64,000 bases of DNA from Halalkalibacter akibai JCM 9157 (GCF_000513135.1 NZ_BAUV01000025.1:1-64000), one strand, 5' to 3'. Shown: positions 51,203-61,900, counted from the first letter of the stretch. Notes: generated by a model not told the origin, from the sequence alone. Numbers and translations: made by a program.

Positions 51203-51583
51203 ATGGTATTTCTAAAAGTTATTGTTTATATCATTCTTATTTTACTAGTTGCTCTAAAACTGAATAATTGGTTAAGAAATAAATTCAAAATAGATTATTT
51301 TGTTGAGGATAAACATCTTATCAGGATAAAAAGTCGCTTTAGTAATATCCTTCTAGTTGTTTTCGTTTTAGGAACACTTCTTGTTTTAGATTTTCATCGT
51401 GAATATGTTGTTTGGGTTTTTATTATTGTAGTACTGTGCCGTTTTAGCATTACTGCTTTTTATGAATGGCGACTGATTAAACACTCAAAACAGTACCTAA
51501 TGACAATGATCATGGGTATTTATGTAGCGTCTGTCACTTACATAGCAATGTTATTAGGTTTTTTCAATTTTATTCAATATTAA
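51203..51583 (+). CDS. Small membrane protein, DUF4181-like
   Basis: This 126-aa protein has an N-terminal helix (about residues 3-20), a basic segment, two further helices, the FYEWRLIKHSKQYLMTM stretch and a final helix. The ordering and the EWR..K.SKQY motif recall the DUF4181 family of Bacillus membrane proteins; that match is tentative. AGGTGGGGTAGA precedes the ATG. Confidence 0.6.
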   Translation: MVFLKVIVYIILILLVALKLNNWLRNKFKIDYFVEDKHLIRIKSRFSNILLVVFVLGTLLVLDFHREYVVWVFIIVVLCRFSITAFYEWRLIKHSKQYLMTMIMGIYVASVTYIAMLLGFFNFIQY

Positions 51584-51619
51584 GAATGGACGTTTTTATT
51601 TATAGAAAGGGTGAATACA

Positions 51620-52075
51620 TTGATTTTACCAATTTGGTTATTTGTTCTTGCGACAGTGATAGCGGTTGTCGGTATTGTGTTTTATTTTAAGAAGTTTATG
51701 TCTGATTTGCAGACGAAAATGGATAACAATGAAGAGGTGACGACTACCAATATTCAAAAAGAAAATAGTCGCTTCTTTGTTAGAGTTATGTTGGTTGAGG
51801 CTGTCCCGATTGTATTAGTTGTTTTTGGATTTATGTTGTTTGAGACTGTTGGAGTTGTTCGTGTAATGGATGTTCTGCCAGCTCTCATCATTATCGCCGT
51901 GACTTTTATTGCTGGAGTGGCTAATATCTTTCTTGCGCGTGGACAATTGCTCTCTGGCCGTGATGTATCCAGTCAAGCCAAAGCAGCGATTCTGTCTATG
52001 ACGTTTGTCGGAATAAGTTTAACGGCTGCTTTTCCAATTATTTCATTTGTTGCGATCATGATATTGTTTGGTTAA
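51620..52075 (+). CDS. Membrane protein of unknown function, four helices
   Basis: This protein of about 151 aa has an N-terminal helix, a charged linker with DNNEEVTTTNIQKENSR, and three more helices. The last pair (ALIIIAVTFIAGVANIFLAR and ILSMTFVGISLTAAFPIISF) is rich in small residues, like proteolipid hairpins, but the identity is not established. The TTG at 51620 follows AAAGGGTGAATACA; GTG 51611 is part of that site. A strong terminator follows. Confidence 0.6.
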   Translation: MILPIWLFVLATVIAVVGIVFYFKKFMSDLQTKMDNNEEVTTTNIQKENSRFFVRVMLVEAVPIVLVVFGFMLFETVGVVRVMDVLPALIIIAVTFIAGVANIFLARGQLLSGRDVSSQAKAAILSMTFVGISLTAAFPIISFVAIMILFG

Positions 52076-52082
52076 GCAGTAA

Positions 52083-52121
52083 AACAAGCTTGAGGGAATG
52101 GTCCTCAAGCTTGTTTTTTTA
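52083..52121. terminator. Bidirectional terminator between convergent genes
   Basis: AACAAGCTTGAGG and CCTCAAGCTTGTT form a 13-bp stem with a 6-nt loop, followed by TTTTTTTATT on the + strand. It sits between the membrane gene and the S9 peptidase gene and could serve both. Confidence 0.92.
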
Positions 52122-53912
52122 TTATTGATGTTTCTCCAAAAACTCCAACATTCTTTCGTATACTTGGATTTCGTTTTCTTTTTTAGAGAATCCGTGTCCT
52201 TCATCATCTAACACTAAATATTCCACGTCGACGCCATTTTTCTGGAGCGCTTCGACAATTTGATCTGACTCCTCTTTAACAACACGCGGGTCGTTTGCTC
52301 CTTGGATTACGAGCATTGGTTTAACCATTGTGTCTAAGTAGGTGATTGGTGAATCGGCTGTTAGTTTCTCTTTGTCTTCAACGGGGTCACCAACCCAACG
52401 TTTCATAATTGGTTTCCAATGTTCTGGTACGGAATTGATAAAGGTAAATAAGTTACTTACTCCGAAAATATCAACAACAGCTTTGAAATAGTCAGCGTGT
52501 CTACCAGCTAAAAGTAAAGCCATATACCCACCATAGCTGCCGCCAACAACGAATAATTTATCACGGTCTGTGATGCCTTGTGCAAATAGCCATTCAATTC
52601 CATGTACACAATCTAAACGAGGACCTTCACCCCAGTCTCCTTCAATCACTTTCGTAAACGAAGCGCCATATCCAGTACTACCGCGGAAGTTCGGTGCAAA
52701 AATAGTATAACCGCGGTTTAAGAAGCATTGGAACATTGCTCTAAATTGTTTTCTCTCAGCCCATTGTGGACCACCATGTGGCCAGAAAATCGTATAGCCA
52801 TTCGATAATTCAGGTTTGGCCTTGAATAGGAGGGCTTCAATTTCTGTACCGTCAAATGACTCATATGTGATCACATCCGGTTCAACCATTTGCTCAGACG
52901 AAACACCTAAGACGTTATTGACTGTTACTTGTTCAAATGCCTCCCCAGATTTTTTACGATAAATATTAGTTGGTGTTGTTGGACTAGCTCCTAATAGGTA
53001 AAGAGTTCCATTTTCTGTTACAACTAAGCTGCTGATGAGATCTGTCGGGCATGTAATTTCTTCAGGCGTATCTGCTCCTAGTTTTAGTGAGTAGAGAAAG
53101 TCAGTTACACCTTTTTCAGTAATAAAATAGAATAATTGCTGTTGTTCATTCCATTTTAGTGACGTGACATTCTCATTTTTCATCTTAAGTACTGGTTCAA
53201 ATGTTTTAGTTTTTATGTCAAACGATGCTACGTAAGAGAATTCCTCCCCATAGTTTGTAACAAAGTAAATCATGTCGTTAACAAAAAGGAGATCTGAAGT
53301 AGTATGTACTTCTTCTTTAGAAGGAGTTAGTAAATGTTTTTCTCCATTTACGTGTACAAATGCTACTGAATAAGTGTTTGCAAACGTTTGTGAAGTGATA
53401 AACATCAAGTCATTACTTGACACTGATTCTAGAGTCGTGGCACCTTCCTCACCTGTGAAAAGGAGGGTGTCCATTTGACCATCAATTTCATAACGGTGTG
53501 TGTTTAAAAATTGTGGGTTGTTTTTGCTTGTCATATAATAGAGATTCTTTCCATCCTTAGAAAGGTGAGAGAAGAAAAACTTATCAGTTGGCTCTCCTGT
53601 AACAAGCGGTTGTGGTTTACCACCTGTAGTTGGCAGTGAATAAATTTGATAGTTTTCATCGCCATCGTTATCAAAGCCTGCTAAAACAAAGCGATTCTCT
53701 GGATCAATCTTGATAAAACTGCATTGTTGATCAACTTGTGCAAATAAATAAGGGTACTGATTAGGAAAATCTATTGCCCATAAATTATTCTTCCCGTTTA
53801 GATTACTGCTGAAAATCATTCTTTTTTCATCACGGCTTACTGCAAAAGTAGAAATGGAATATGTACGAAAAAATTAATCAACATCGGGTTTTGGAAATGA
53901 AATCAACGTCAT
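52122..53912 (-). pseudogene. S9 family (prolyl oligopeptidase-like) peptidase with a nonsense codon at position 13
   Basis: The true start is ATG 53912, preceded by AAAGGAGCG, giving MTLISFPKPDVD. TAA (53874-53876) then interrupts the frame where family members have Gln, and the same frame continues FFRTYSISTFAVSRDEKRM without further stops for about 580 residues. A beta-propeller half is followed by an alpha/beta-hydrolase with the nucleophile Ser in FVVGGSYGGYMALLLAG, then the Asp in QGANDPRV and the His in DDEGHGFSKKEN. Restart at ATG 53819 would lose about 32 N-terminal residues and lacks a good ribosome binding site. The enzyme class cleaves short peptides or acyl-peptides. Confidence 0.85.
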
Positions 53913-54155
53913 CGCTCCTTTTATAGATTGTTAGATTCTATTTATTTTAACATAATTTATCAATCTATTTGAAATAGTTTGAAGTTACTGTTAGAAGCGA
54001 ACCTATCGTTGTAGGTAGAAGCACTCATTTTTCACTAAAAAAACCGTTATTGTTGCTAAGTGTAAGTTTTTTAACATTTTTAATATTTCAAAAAAATGTA
54101 TCTTGTTTATATAATTAATCGACCGAGTCAAAAGCAGATTTTATACAGTGACTAT

Positions 54156-54169
54156 TGTAAGCGCTTTAA
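54156..54169. promoter_or_regulatory. cre (CcpA) site upstream of the PL11 lyase gene
   Basis: TGTAAGCGCTTTAA contains the perfect AAGCGCTT core and fits the cre consensus closely. It lies about 100 bp before the lyase start. The rest of the 53913-54269 gap shows no gene; GGAGGAGGTG near 54209 has no usable frame after it. Confidence 0.75.
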
Positions 54170-54269
54170 ATATCTCTGCTTTTATAACGGTACCCATTAT
54201 TAAACTGGAGGAGGTGTCTAAATAAATTCAAGTACGACCAAAAATCTAATAGTGGAAGGTGAATGATGA

Positions 54270-56804
54270 ATGAAAAAAAGGCAATTTATAAAAAAAGTCA
54301 TTCCAGCTGTTTTAGCAACAACTTTGATTTTTCCTACTACTTTTTCGGCAACGGCTGCAACGATTCAAGAAGAGAAAGTGATTCAACTTGAATACTTAGA
54401 CAGAGGGTTAGTGGCTGCATCTACTTCTGAGGGAGTGTTTCTGAGCTGGAGGTTACTTGCCAATGAGGCTACAGGTTATTCCGAAAAGGGCCTAACAGGA
54501 ACTGATTTTCATGTTTATCGTGACGGGAAGAAAATTGCTGTTGTTGATGATAGTACCAATTTTTTAGATAGGGATGGTTCGAAAAGTTCAAGTTATTATG
54601 TGAGCGCTGTAGTGGACGGGAAAGAAGTCGATCAAAGCGATGATGTATCTCCATGGGCAAATAGTTATTATGATCTGCCACTACAAAAGCCAGCAGATGG
54701 AGTCACTCCTGTTGGTGAAACCTATACGTATTCAGCTAATGATATGAGTGTTGGCGATGTGAATGGTGACGGGCAATATGAGTTTTTCGTGAAGTGGGAT
54801 CCATCCAATTCAAAGGATGTGTCACAAAAAGGGTACACAGGGAATGTTTATATTGATGCTTATAAATTTGATGGGACTCTCCTTTACCGAATTGATCTAG
54901 GAAATAATATTCGAGCTGGTGCTCATTATACTCAGTTCTTAGTCTATGATTTCGACGGTAATGGCAAAGCAGAGATGATGTTTAAAACCGCTCCAGGAAC
55001 AAAGATCATCAAGTATGATGAGAGTGGAAACGTTGAGTCAGAAGAGTACATAACTATGCCTCAAGAGGACCTTGATGCTGGTTATAGTCATTCAGATGAT
55101 TACCGCATGAGTTCAGATGATTATTATGATTATGTCGTCAACATGTTTATGAATTGGCATGAGCATGAGGAGGTTGTTAACGGCAATTGGCCAGAAACGA
55201 TTGAAGAAGCGCTAGGTACAACTCCTAAGTATCAATATCCACTTTCGGTAGAAGATGCAGAGAGCTTAGTGGATTACTTTATGGACGTGTATGCACCTAG
55301 TAGAAGTTCTCGCAATGATTTACGAGATTTCGAGGGTTTTATCGTTGAAGGTCCTGAATACTTAACGGTATTTGAAGGAGCAACTGGTTCTGAGCTTGAG
55401 ACCATTCACTATAAACCAGGTCGTCATGATGATGGGTTAATGTGGGGAGATTACGCCATGTCGCGTATTGAGCCAGGAAATCGTGTTGATCGTTTCTTAG
55501 CAGGGGTTGCTTACTTGAATGGAGAAACACCTTCAGCTGTATTTGCTCGCGGTTATTATACGAGAACGACTCTTGTTACTTATGATTGGGACGGGAAGAA
55601 TTTACAGGAGAAGTGGTTTGTGGACAGTGGTTGGACACCAATGACAAATCCGTTCAATGACGGTCCGCATGGTCGTGATGGAACAGATCCTGAGTTTGGA
55701 ACGATTACAACTCAAGGTGCTCACTCTCTGAGTACAGCCGATGTAGATGGTGATGGAAATCAAGAAATTATTTATGGTGGAGCAACGATTGATCATGATG
55801 GATCTTTGCTGTACAGCTCAATGGATATTTTGCCTCCAGGAAGTGGTGCACCAGGCACTACTGCGCGTTTAGGTCATGGTGATGCTCTACATGTTGCTGA
55901 TATTGATCCTGATCGACCAGGTCTTGAAATTTTCATGGTATTTGAAGGTGGTACATGGGCTCCATATGGCTACGCTCTTCGTGATGCAAAAACAGGTGAA
56001 GTCATTTACGGTGGTTACACGGGAAGAGATACTGGTCGTGGAATGATTGGTGATGTTGATCCAAACAGCCGTGGTTTAGAGACGTGGGGTGTTGGATTAT
56101 GGACAGCTGATGGAGAACAAATTTCAGCAAACCAACCAGGTACTAACATGAATATTAAATGGTCTAAGGATATGACGACTCAAATCGTTAATGGATCAGG
56201 TAATGCCACACCAACGATTGATGATTGGACTAAAGGACGTGTGTTAACAGCAACTGGAACAAGAACGAACAATGGTACGAAAGGAAATCCGTCTTTAGTT
56301 GCTGATATTTTTGGTGATTGGAGAGAGGAACTTTTAGTTCGAACAACGGATAGTTCAGCGATTCGTATTTATCTGAGTACAGAAGTAACTGATCGTAAAT
56401 TGTACACGTTGATGCATGATGCTCAGTACCGAACAGGTGTTTCGTGGCAGCAAACAACGTATAATCAACCAACATATCCTAGCTTTTATTTTGCTTCAGA
56501 TATAGATTGGGATAAAGTACCGTTACCAAATTACTGGACTCCGGGACTAGTGGACCACTTAGAAAATGAAGTGAATTCACATATTGCTACTGGTGATATT
56601 AGTGGACCGATGGTTGCCAAATTAACCAATTCGCTACGCCAATCTAAGCATCATTTAGAAAAAGGAAATTCTAAACAAGCAATCGCGTTTATGGAGAAAT
56701 TTAGATCAGAGCTTGAAGCGAAAACGAAAAAAGATTCGATTTCAAGTAAAGCACAGAAAAATCTCTCCAATATGGCAAATCAATTAGTGGACTCATGGAA
56801 ATAA
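54270..56804 (+). CDS. Secreted rhamnogalacturonan lyase (PL11) with C-terminal FIMAH domain
   Basis: This 844-aa exoenzyme cleaves rhamnogalacturonan I of pectin. The signal peptide is KKVIPAVLATTLIFPTTFSA with cleavage near ATA (about residue 29). The PL11 start EYLDRGLVAASTSEGVFLSW is followed by a beta-propeller with calcium-binding repeats SVGDVNGDGQYEFFVKWDPS, VYDFDGNGKAEMMFKTAPGT, STADVDGDGNQEIIYGG and IFGDWREELLVR. A segment at about 250-370 makes it longer than YesW (about 620 aa). The last 85 residues (LVDHLENEVNSHIATGDISG onwards) match the FIMAH helical domain of Bacillus exoenzymes. GGAAGGTGA precedes the ATG. Confidence 0.93.
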   Translation: MKKRQFIKKVIPAVLATTLIFPTTFSATAATIQEEKVIQLEYLDRGLVAASTSEGVFLSWRLLANEATGYSEKGLTGTDFHVYRDGKKIAVVDDSTNFLDRDGSKSSSYYVSAVVDGKEVDQSDDVSPWANSYYDLPLQKPADGVTPVGETYTYSANDMSVGDVNGDGQYEFFVKWDPSNSKDVSQKGYTGNVYIDAYKFDGTLLYRIDLGNNIRAGAHYTQFLVYDFDGNGKAEMMFKTAPGTKIIKYDESGNVESEEYITMPQEDLDAGYSHSDDYRMSSDDYYDYVVNMFMNWHEHEEVVNGNWPETIEEALGTTPKYQYPLSVEDAESLVDYFMDVYAPSRSSRNDLRDFEGFIVEGPEYLTVFEGATGSELETIHYKPGRHDDGLMWGDYAMSRIEPGNRVDRFLAGVAYLNGETPSAVFARGYYTRTTLVTYDWDGKNLQEKWFVDSGWTPMTNPFNDGPHGRDGTDPEFGTITTQGAHSLSTADVDGDGNQEIIYGGATIDHDGSLLYSSMDILPPGSGAPGTTARLGHGDALHVADIDPDRPGLEIFMVFEGGTWAPYGYALRDAKTGEVIYGGYTGRDTGRGMIGDVDPNSRGLETWGVGLWTADGEQISANQPGTNMNIKWSKDMTTQIVNGSGNATPTIDDWTKGRVLTATGTRTNNGTKGNPSLVADIFGDWREELLVRTTDSSAIRIYLSTEVTDRKLYTLMHDAQYRTGVSWQQTTYNQPTYPSFYFASDIDWDKVPLPNYWTPGLVDHLENEVNSHIATGDISGPMVAKLTNSLRQSKHHLEKGNSKQAIAFMEKFRSELEAKTKKDSISSKAQKNLSNMANQLVDSWK

Positions 56805-56812
56805 AAAACAGT

Positions 56813-56849
56813 GGAAACTGCCTTTTGAGTGAGGGCAGTTTCTTTTTTA
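56813..56849 (+). terminator. PL11 gene terminator
   Basis: GAAACTGCC and GGGCAGTTTC pair, followed by TTTTTT. Confidence 0.9.
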
Positions 56850-56900
56850 GCGAGCTTAGGTCTTATGGGTTACGACTAAGGATAGGTTGACGAATGTTTT

Positions 56901-56914
56901 TGAAAGCGATTACA
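56901..56914. promoter_or_regulatory. cre (CcpA) site upstream of the PL9 lyase gene
   Basis: TGAAAGCGATTACA fits the cre consensus well. It lies about 135 bp upstream of the start, so both pectinase genes appear subject to carbon catabolite repression. Confidence 0.75.
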
Positions 56915-57048
56915 ATAATTTAAGTATTAACAACGTTGTTATTTTGATTTTACAAACAGGGTTGGTAGTACAAATTTGTGACAGAAAAACCATCTTGTGG
57001 GAGATTCTGTAGCATTTCATTTATTTTTTAAGGAGGAGAGTTAGGAAA

Positions 57049-60000
57049 ATGAAAAGAAAACATCATCGTTTTGTTGCTATGATTATGGCTATTCTTTTAA
57101 TTTTATCACCTATGAATCTAGCAGTCTTAGCCGAAGAGATTGAGTCTAATTCTGAGATGATTTCCATCTCAAGTGATTGGCGTGGAAGTGTGTTTGGTGA
57201 TAATGGTGGGCAAGCCGCTATTTCCTATGAGAACTTTGAAATTACAGAGCATGAGGATCAAACAGTTACGGTTAGAAGCTCAAATAATAGAGGGAAGATC
57301 TCGAGTAGCACAGAGGGGATTGCTTATTATTACAAAGATGTACCTTCTGAAGATAATTTCGTATTAACAGCGAAAGCCCAAGTTGATGCCTGGACCGCCA
57401 ATAACCAAGTATCGTTCGGATTAATGCTTCGTGGCAATGTTTTAGAAAATAAAAATGATAGTGGCTTCACAGGTGATTATGTTGCGGTCGGCGCTTTAGA
57501 CCAAACGATGAAAGGGTTCTATAAGCATGAAGCTACTAGTATCGTGAAAGACGGTTTATTGTTTGATGCGGCTGCCCCTGCTGCAGATCAAGTCTATGAC
57601 CTTAGCATTCAGAAATTAGGAAACTTGTATGTATTAAAGATGAACGATGAAATTCAGACGATTGAACAATTTGAAGGTGAAATCAACTGGGCTGGTTTGT
57701 TTACATCAAGAAATACGACCGTAACATTCAGTGATGTTAATTTAGCAATCGACGACGGTCAAATTGAACTTGGTGACTGGGAGTTTCGCGCATTTGGTGG
57801 GAACACGAGTGAAGGACGTAATCCAATCCCAACTATAGAAGACAACTCGGTCAACATGAGGGCTTCAGGAGGAAAGGTTGCTGCTGGTGATGAGGGCTTG
57901 TCTTATTACTTTAAAGAAGTGCCTGCTGATGCTAATTTTGAAATGAAAACAAAAGCTGTTGTAAACCATTTTAATAGTGATAGCAACATCAGTACACCAA
58001 ATCAGAAGTCTTTTGGAGTCATGTTAAGAGACGAGGTTGGCAATCATGGCGATTCTACTAATCATACAACGGACTATGTAGGCGTAGGTGCACTTGATAC
58101 GGTCATGAAAGGCTTTTATAAGCAGAATGGTCAACAAGTGAAATTTGATGCGTTTGCAGATGCAAATCTTCCTGCAGCGGGAGAAGAGTATGACTTGGCG
58201 GTTCGTAAATCTGGTGATACATATGTTGTCACGGTAAATGGAGAGAGTGAAACGGTTACGTTAAATAACTTGTTTCGTGATCAAGTTTATGTTGGTTTAT
58301 ATGTTGTACGTGACGCGGATGTGACTTTCCATGAATTTGATATTGCTGTTGATGCGAGAAAGGTAACTGGATTATTAGTAGACGCAACGGAGATGAAAAC
58401 GGATTATTTACAAGGAGAAGACCTAGAGTTAGCAGGACTTAAAGTAACAGCACAGTTCTCTGACGGTAGTACAACAGATCTTTCTTCTAGTGATTATATC
58501 GTGACAGGCTTTGACAGTAGTAAAGTTGGTGTGAACACGATTACGATTAACTATAATGGTAGAACGGCTACTCTTGACCTATTAATTAAAGCTCTTAGTG
58601 TAACAGATCTTGAGATTTTATATTTTCCTGCAAAAATGAATTATTACTTAGCTGATCCATTTGAGCCTCAGGGCATTGTAGTTGTTGGAGAATATGAAAA
58701 TGGCTTTAAATCCGAACAACTTGCTAGTGATCAGTTTGTTTTCGTCATTTCTGGTGAAGAAGTGACAACTGATGGGTATGTATTTGATAAAGCTGGTTCA
58801 ACCGAAATAACTGTTCAATCAGTTGAAACTCCTGATACATCTACAGCGTTTACGGTAAATGTGTCAGATGCAGAACTCACGGAACTAGAGATAAGACAAC
58901 CTCCTGTAAAATCTTTATATTTTCTTGAAGATGAACTAGACTTAGCTGGAATCAGTGTCTATGCGAACTATAGTGATGGCAAAGCAGTTAGGCTGACGCA
59001 AGGTGACTATCAAGTATCAGGCTTAGATACAACCTCACCAGGTAAGCGAGCTGTAACATTGTCTTATAAAGGTGTTACTAGTAGCTTTGATGTAACAGTG
59101 AAAGAAAAGGAATTAGAAGCGATCGAAGTAACTCACTATCCAAAGACTACATTTTTCGTTGGTGAGTCATTTGATTCAACAGGCTTAGTAATATCAAAAA
59201 TTTATGATAATTTAGACAAGGAAATTTTTACTGATGAAGACTATCAGGTTGACGCTTCTGCGTTTGAATCTAGTGAAGCTGGAACTTATGCGATCATGAT
59301 TCAACCAACAGATGACCAAATTAGTCCAATTACGTATGCGGTAACGGTTCGCGAAAAAACAGAACTAGAATGGAAGTCAATGAGATTTGGACAATCCACT
59401 TCAAACGATCGAAATTATGTAGAGAAATTAGATGATGAATCAGTTCGTGTCGTAGCTTTAGAAGGTGGCGGGAAAATCACTGGAGATCATGATGGAATTG
59501 CGTTTTATTACACTGAAATTGATGCCGAAGAAGATAACTTTATGTTGTCAGCCGATATTAAGGTGATTGATTACGCGAAATCGCCACATGACGGTCAGGA
59601 GTCGTTTGGGATTATGGCTCGTGACGCCGTTAATACTGTAGAAGACGCCAGCGTGTTTGCATCTAATATTGCTGCAATTGGTGGATTTAGTGGTGGAACA
59701 AGAGAAGAAAATGGCACACAGTTGTTTGTTCGTACAGGGGTTGTAGCATCTGACGGAGAAGGCAGTGAAGGCATTCAAAAGAAAATGCTGAAGCGAGAAC
59801 GCCCAGATGCGAAAAATACACATCCAGAACAGAATTACCGATTAACCCTTGCGAAAACCAATAGTGGTTTTACAGGGAAGCTAAATAATGGCGAGAAAGA
59901 GATCTTTTTTGAGCCAGAGATTTTGAAAGTTCAAGATTCAAAAATGTACGTCGGATTCTATGCAGCTCGTCTTGCTACCATTGAAGTAAGTGATATTGCT

Positions 60001-61854
60001 TTGACAGTCACAGCTGCGAAAACAGATGCTCCAAAACAGGAGCCTCCTGCAAAACCAGCCACACCGAAATTGGACATTCTTTCATTAGACAAAACGTCGA
60101 ACCTAAATTACGACTTATTGCTTCGATCTAATGTGGATGGAGTGGCTACGGTAAGACAAGGTCAAACAGTCATAGCTGAAGATGTTGAGGTAGAAGCTGG
60201 AAAAGTTATTGAAGTACCAGCAGAACTAGCTTATCAGAGTAAAACGAATTTCAGTATGACTTTTTTACCTGATGATACACAGTACTTAACATCTTACAAC
60301 CAACTGGTTCGTAACTTTACGGTTGAAACAAGATCATATGTTAACGGAGGAGATATCTATGTTTCTCCTAAAGGGACAGCATCAGGTGACGGTACTAAGG
60401 TTAATCCGCTAGATCTTGATACAGCCATTCACTTCGTAGCTGAAGGTCAAAAGATTATTGTTATGGAAGGTCAATATATTAGACACAAGCCTTTAGAAAT
60501 CAAAAAATATAACAATGGTACGGCTGAAGCAATGAAGTATTTAGTTGCTGACCCAGAAACACAGACAAGACCTGTTATCGATTTTGATCGACGGTCAGAA
60601 GGAGTCGTTCATAGCGGACATTACTGGCATGTCGAAGGAATTGATTTTGCTCGTTCTGCCGGAAATACAAAAGGCTATACAGTTGGTGGTAGCTTTAACA
60701 TTATTGAGAATGTTCGTGTTTATGAAAACGGAGATACAGGCTTGCAAATTAGTCGGACCGATGCATCTGAACCAAGAGAGGAATGGCCTGCACACAACCT
60801 CGTATTAAACAGTGTCGCTTTTGATAATCGTGATCCATCTGAAAACAATGCTGATGGTTTTGCAGCGAAGTTAACGGTTGGAGAAGGAAATGTGTTTAGA
60901 GGTTGTATTTCTCACAACAATATTGATGATGGATGGGATTTATATACGAAGGTTGGAACAGGAGCCATTGGTGCTGTAACTATTGAAAATAGTATTGCTT
61001 TTAACAACGGACGTTTAACGAATGGTTACGCAGGCAATGCAGGGAAGAACGGCTTTAAACTAGGCGGAGAAGGTGTTCACGTTCCACATGTCATTCGAAA
61101 CAGCATCGCATTTGGCAATGGGTATTTTGGATTTACGAGTAACTCTAACCCAGGGTTAATTGCCGAAAATAATATTGGCTATAACAATGGTGGTGCAAAC
61201 CTAAGCTTTACGACGTATGCTCATATCCCAACAGATTTTACTATTAACGGTTTTGTCTCATACAGAACAACAGGGAATGCCCGTGACAGCTATCCAGTAG
61301 GATTAAATTCAGATAAAAACTATATGTTTAATGGTTCAAAATCAGTCAACCATTCAGGGGAAGAACTGCCTGATGACATCTTAACAAGCTTAGATTCTAT
61401 TTTCGAGAAAGACTCTGAAGGACGTATCGTTTCAATAAAACGAAGTGAACAAGGAGAAATCCTTTGGGGTGATGTTTGGGAAACATTTAATGAACTAGTG
61501 AATCCAGAGACAGAAGAAGCAGCTATCAAGGCTAACGTGACGTTCAAACCACATGTACTTAACTTAAAAGGGGTTAGCAACTCAAACGGCAAAAATCAAT
61601 CCGTAGCTAAACTTTTGATTTCGCTTGCGGATGTGAAAGCTGAAGAGATTGACGTTACGTCGGTAAGATTGAATGGAGAGATCTTACCTGTAAAAGATGC
61701 GATAGTTCATAATGAAGGTTTAGAAATTACATTCTTGCGACAAGATCTTATACCGGTTGTAGAGGAAGGTAATCAAGTGTCGATATTGATTTCAGGACTG
61801 CTGACTTCTGGTGTTGGTTTTGAAGGTCAAACGGTCATTAGGGTGATGAAGTGA
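57049..61854 (+). CDS. Giant secreted multidomain pectate lyase (PL9)
   Basis: This 1601-aa exported protein has a signal peptide (residues 1-29, ending AVLAEE). Three similar beta-sandwich modules lie at about 44-235, 241-437 and 773-990 (openings SDWRGSVFGDNGG, GDWEFRAFGGN, LEWKSMRFGQS). Four Ig-like (Big_3-type) repeats fill about 440-770 (for example YLQGEDLELAGLKVTAQFSD). The PL9 beta-helix lyase domain runs from about 1097 (YVNGGDIYVSPKGTASGDGT) to about 1390, with NNADGFAAKLTVGEGNVFRG and NIDDGWDLYTK; PL9 enzymes use a catalytic Lys in this AAKL region. A C-terminal module follows. AAGGAGGAGAG precedes the ATG. Substrate: polygalacturonate. Confidence 0.93.
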   Translation: MKRKHHRFVAMIMAILLILSPMNLAVLAEEIESNSEMISISSDWRGSVFGDNGGQAAISYENFEITEHEDQTVTVRSSNNRGKISSSTEGIAYYYKDVPSEDNFVLTAKAQVDAWTANNQVSFGLMLRGNVLENKNDSGFTGDYVAVGALDQTMKGFYKHEATSIVKDGLLFDAAAPAADQVYDLSIQKLGNLYVLKMNDEIQTIEQFEGEINWAGLFTSRNTTVTFSDVNLAIDDGQIELGDWEFRAFGGNTSEGRNPIPTIEDNSVNMRASGGKVAAGDEGLSYYFKEVPADANFEMKTKAVVNHFNSDSNISTPNQKSFGVMLRDEVGNHGDSTNHTTDYVGVGALDTVMKGFYKQNGQQVKFDAFADANLPAAGEEYDLAVRKSGDTYVVTVNGESETVTLNNLFRDQVYVGLYVVRDADVTFHEFDIAVDARKVTGLLVDATEMKTDYLQGEDLELAGLKVTAQFSDGSTTDLSSSDYIVTGFDSSKVGVNTITINYNGRTATLDLLIKALSVTDLEILYFPAKMNYYLADPFEPQGIVVVGEYENGFKSEQLASDQFVFVISGEEVTTDGYVFDKAGSTEITVQSVETPDTSTAFTVNVSDAELTELEIRQPPVKSLYFLEDELDLAGISVYANYSDGKAVRLTQGDYQVSGLDTTSPGKRAVTLSYKGVTSSFDVTVKEKELEAIEVTHYPKTTFFVGESFDSTGLVISKIYDNLDKEIFTDEDYQVDASAFESSEAGTYAIMIQPTDDQISPITYAVTVREKTELEWKSMRFGQSTSNDRNYVEKLDDESVRVVALEGGGKITGDHDGIAFYYTEIDAEEDNFMLSADIKVIDYAKSPHDGQESFGIMARDAVNTVEDASVFASNIAAIGGFSGGTREENGTQLFVRTGVVASDGEGSEGIQKKMLKRERPDAKNTHPEQNYRLTLAKTNSGFTGKLNNGEKEIFFEPEILKVQDSKMYVGFYAARLATIEVSDIALTVTAAKTDAPKQEPPAKPATPKLDILSLDKTSNLNYDLLLRSNVDGVATVRQGQTVIAEDVEVEAGKVIEVPAELAYQSKTNFSMTFLPDDTQYLTSYNQLVRNFTVETRSYVNGGDIYVSPKGTASGDGTKVNPLDLDTAIHFVAEGQKIIVMEGQYIRHKPLEIKKYNNGTAEAMKYLVADPETQTRPVIDFDRRSEGVVHSGHYWHVEGIDFARSAGNTKGYTVGGSFNIIENVRVYENGDTGLQISRTDASEPREEWPAHNLVLNSVAFDNRDPSENNADGFAAKLTVGEGNVFRGCISHNNIDDGWDLYTKVGTGAIGAVTIENSIAFNNGRLTNGYAGNAGKNGFKLGGEGVHVPHVIRNSIAFGNGYFGFTSNSNPGLIAENNIGYNNGGANLSFTTYAHIPTDFTINGFVSYRTTGNARDSYPVGLNSDKNYMFNGSKSVNHSGEELPDDILTSLDSIFEKDSEGRIVSIKRSEQGEILWGDVWETFNELVNPETEEAAIKANVTFKPHVLNLKGVSNSNGKNQSVAKLLISLADVKAEEIDVTSVRLNGEILPVKDAIVHNEGLEITFLRQDLIPVVEEGNQVSILISGLLTSGVGFEGQTVIRVMK

Positions 61855-61862
61855 GATTAAAC

Positions 61863-61900
61863 GAACTGTTGAGGTGGAAGGCCTCAGCAGTTTTTCTTTT
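61863..61900 (+). terminator. PL9 gene terminator
   Basis: AACTGTTGAGG and CCTCAGCAGTT pair (one G-T wobble), followed by TTTCTTTT. Confidence 0.88.
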
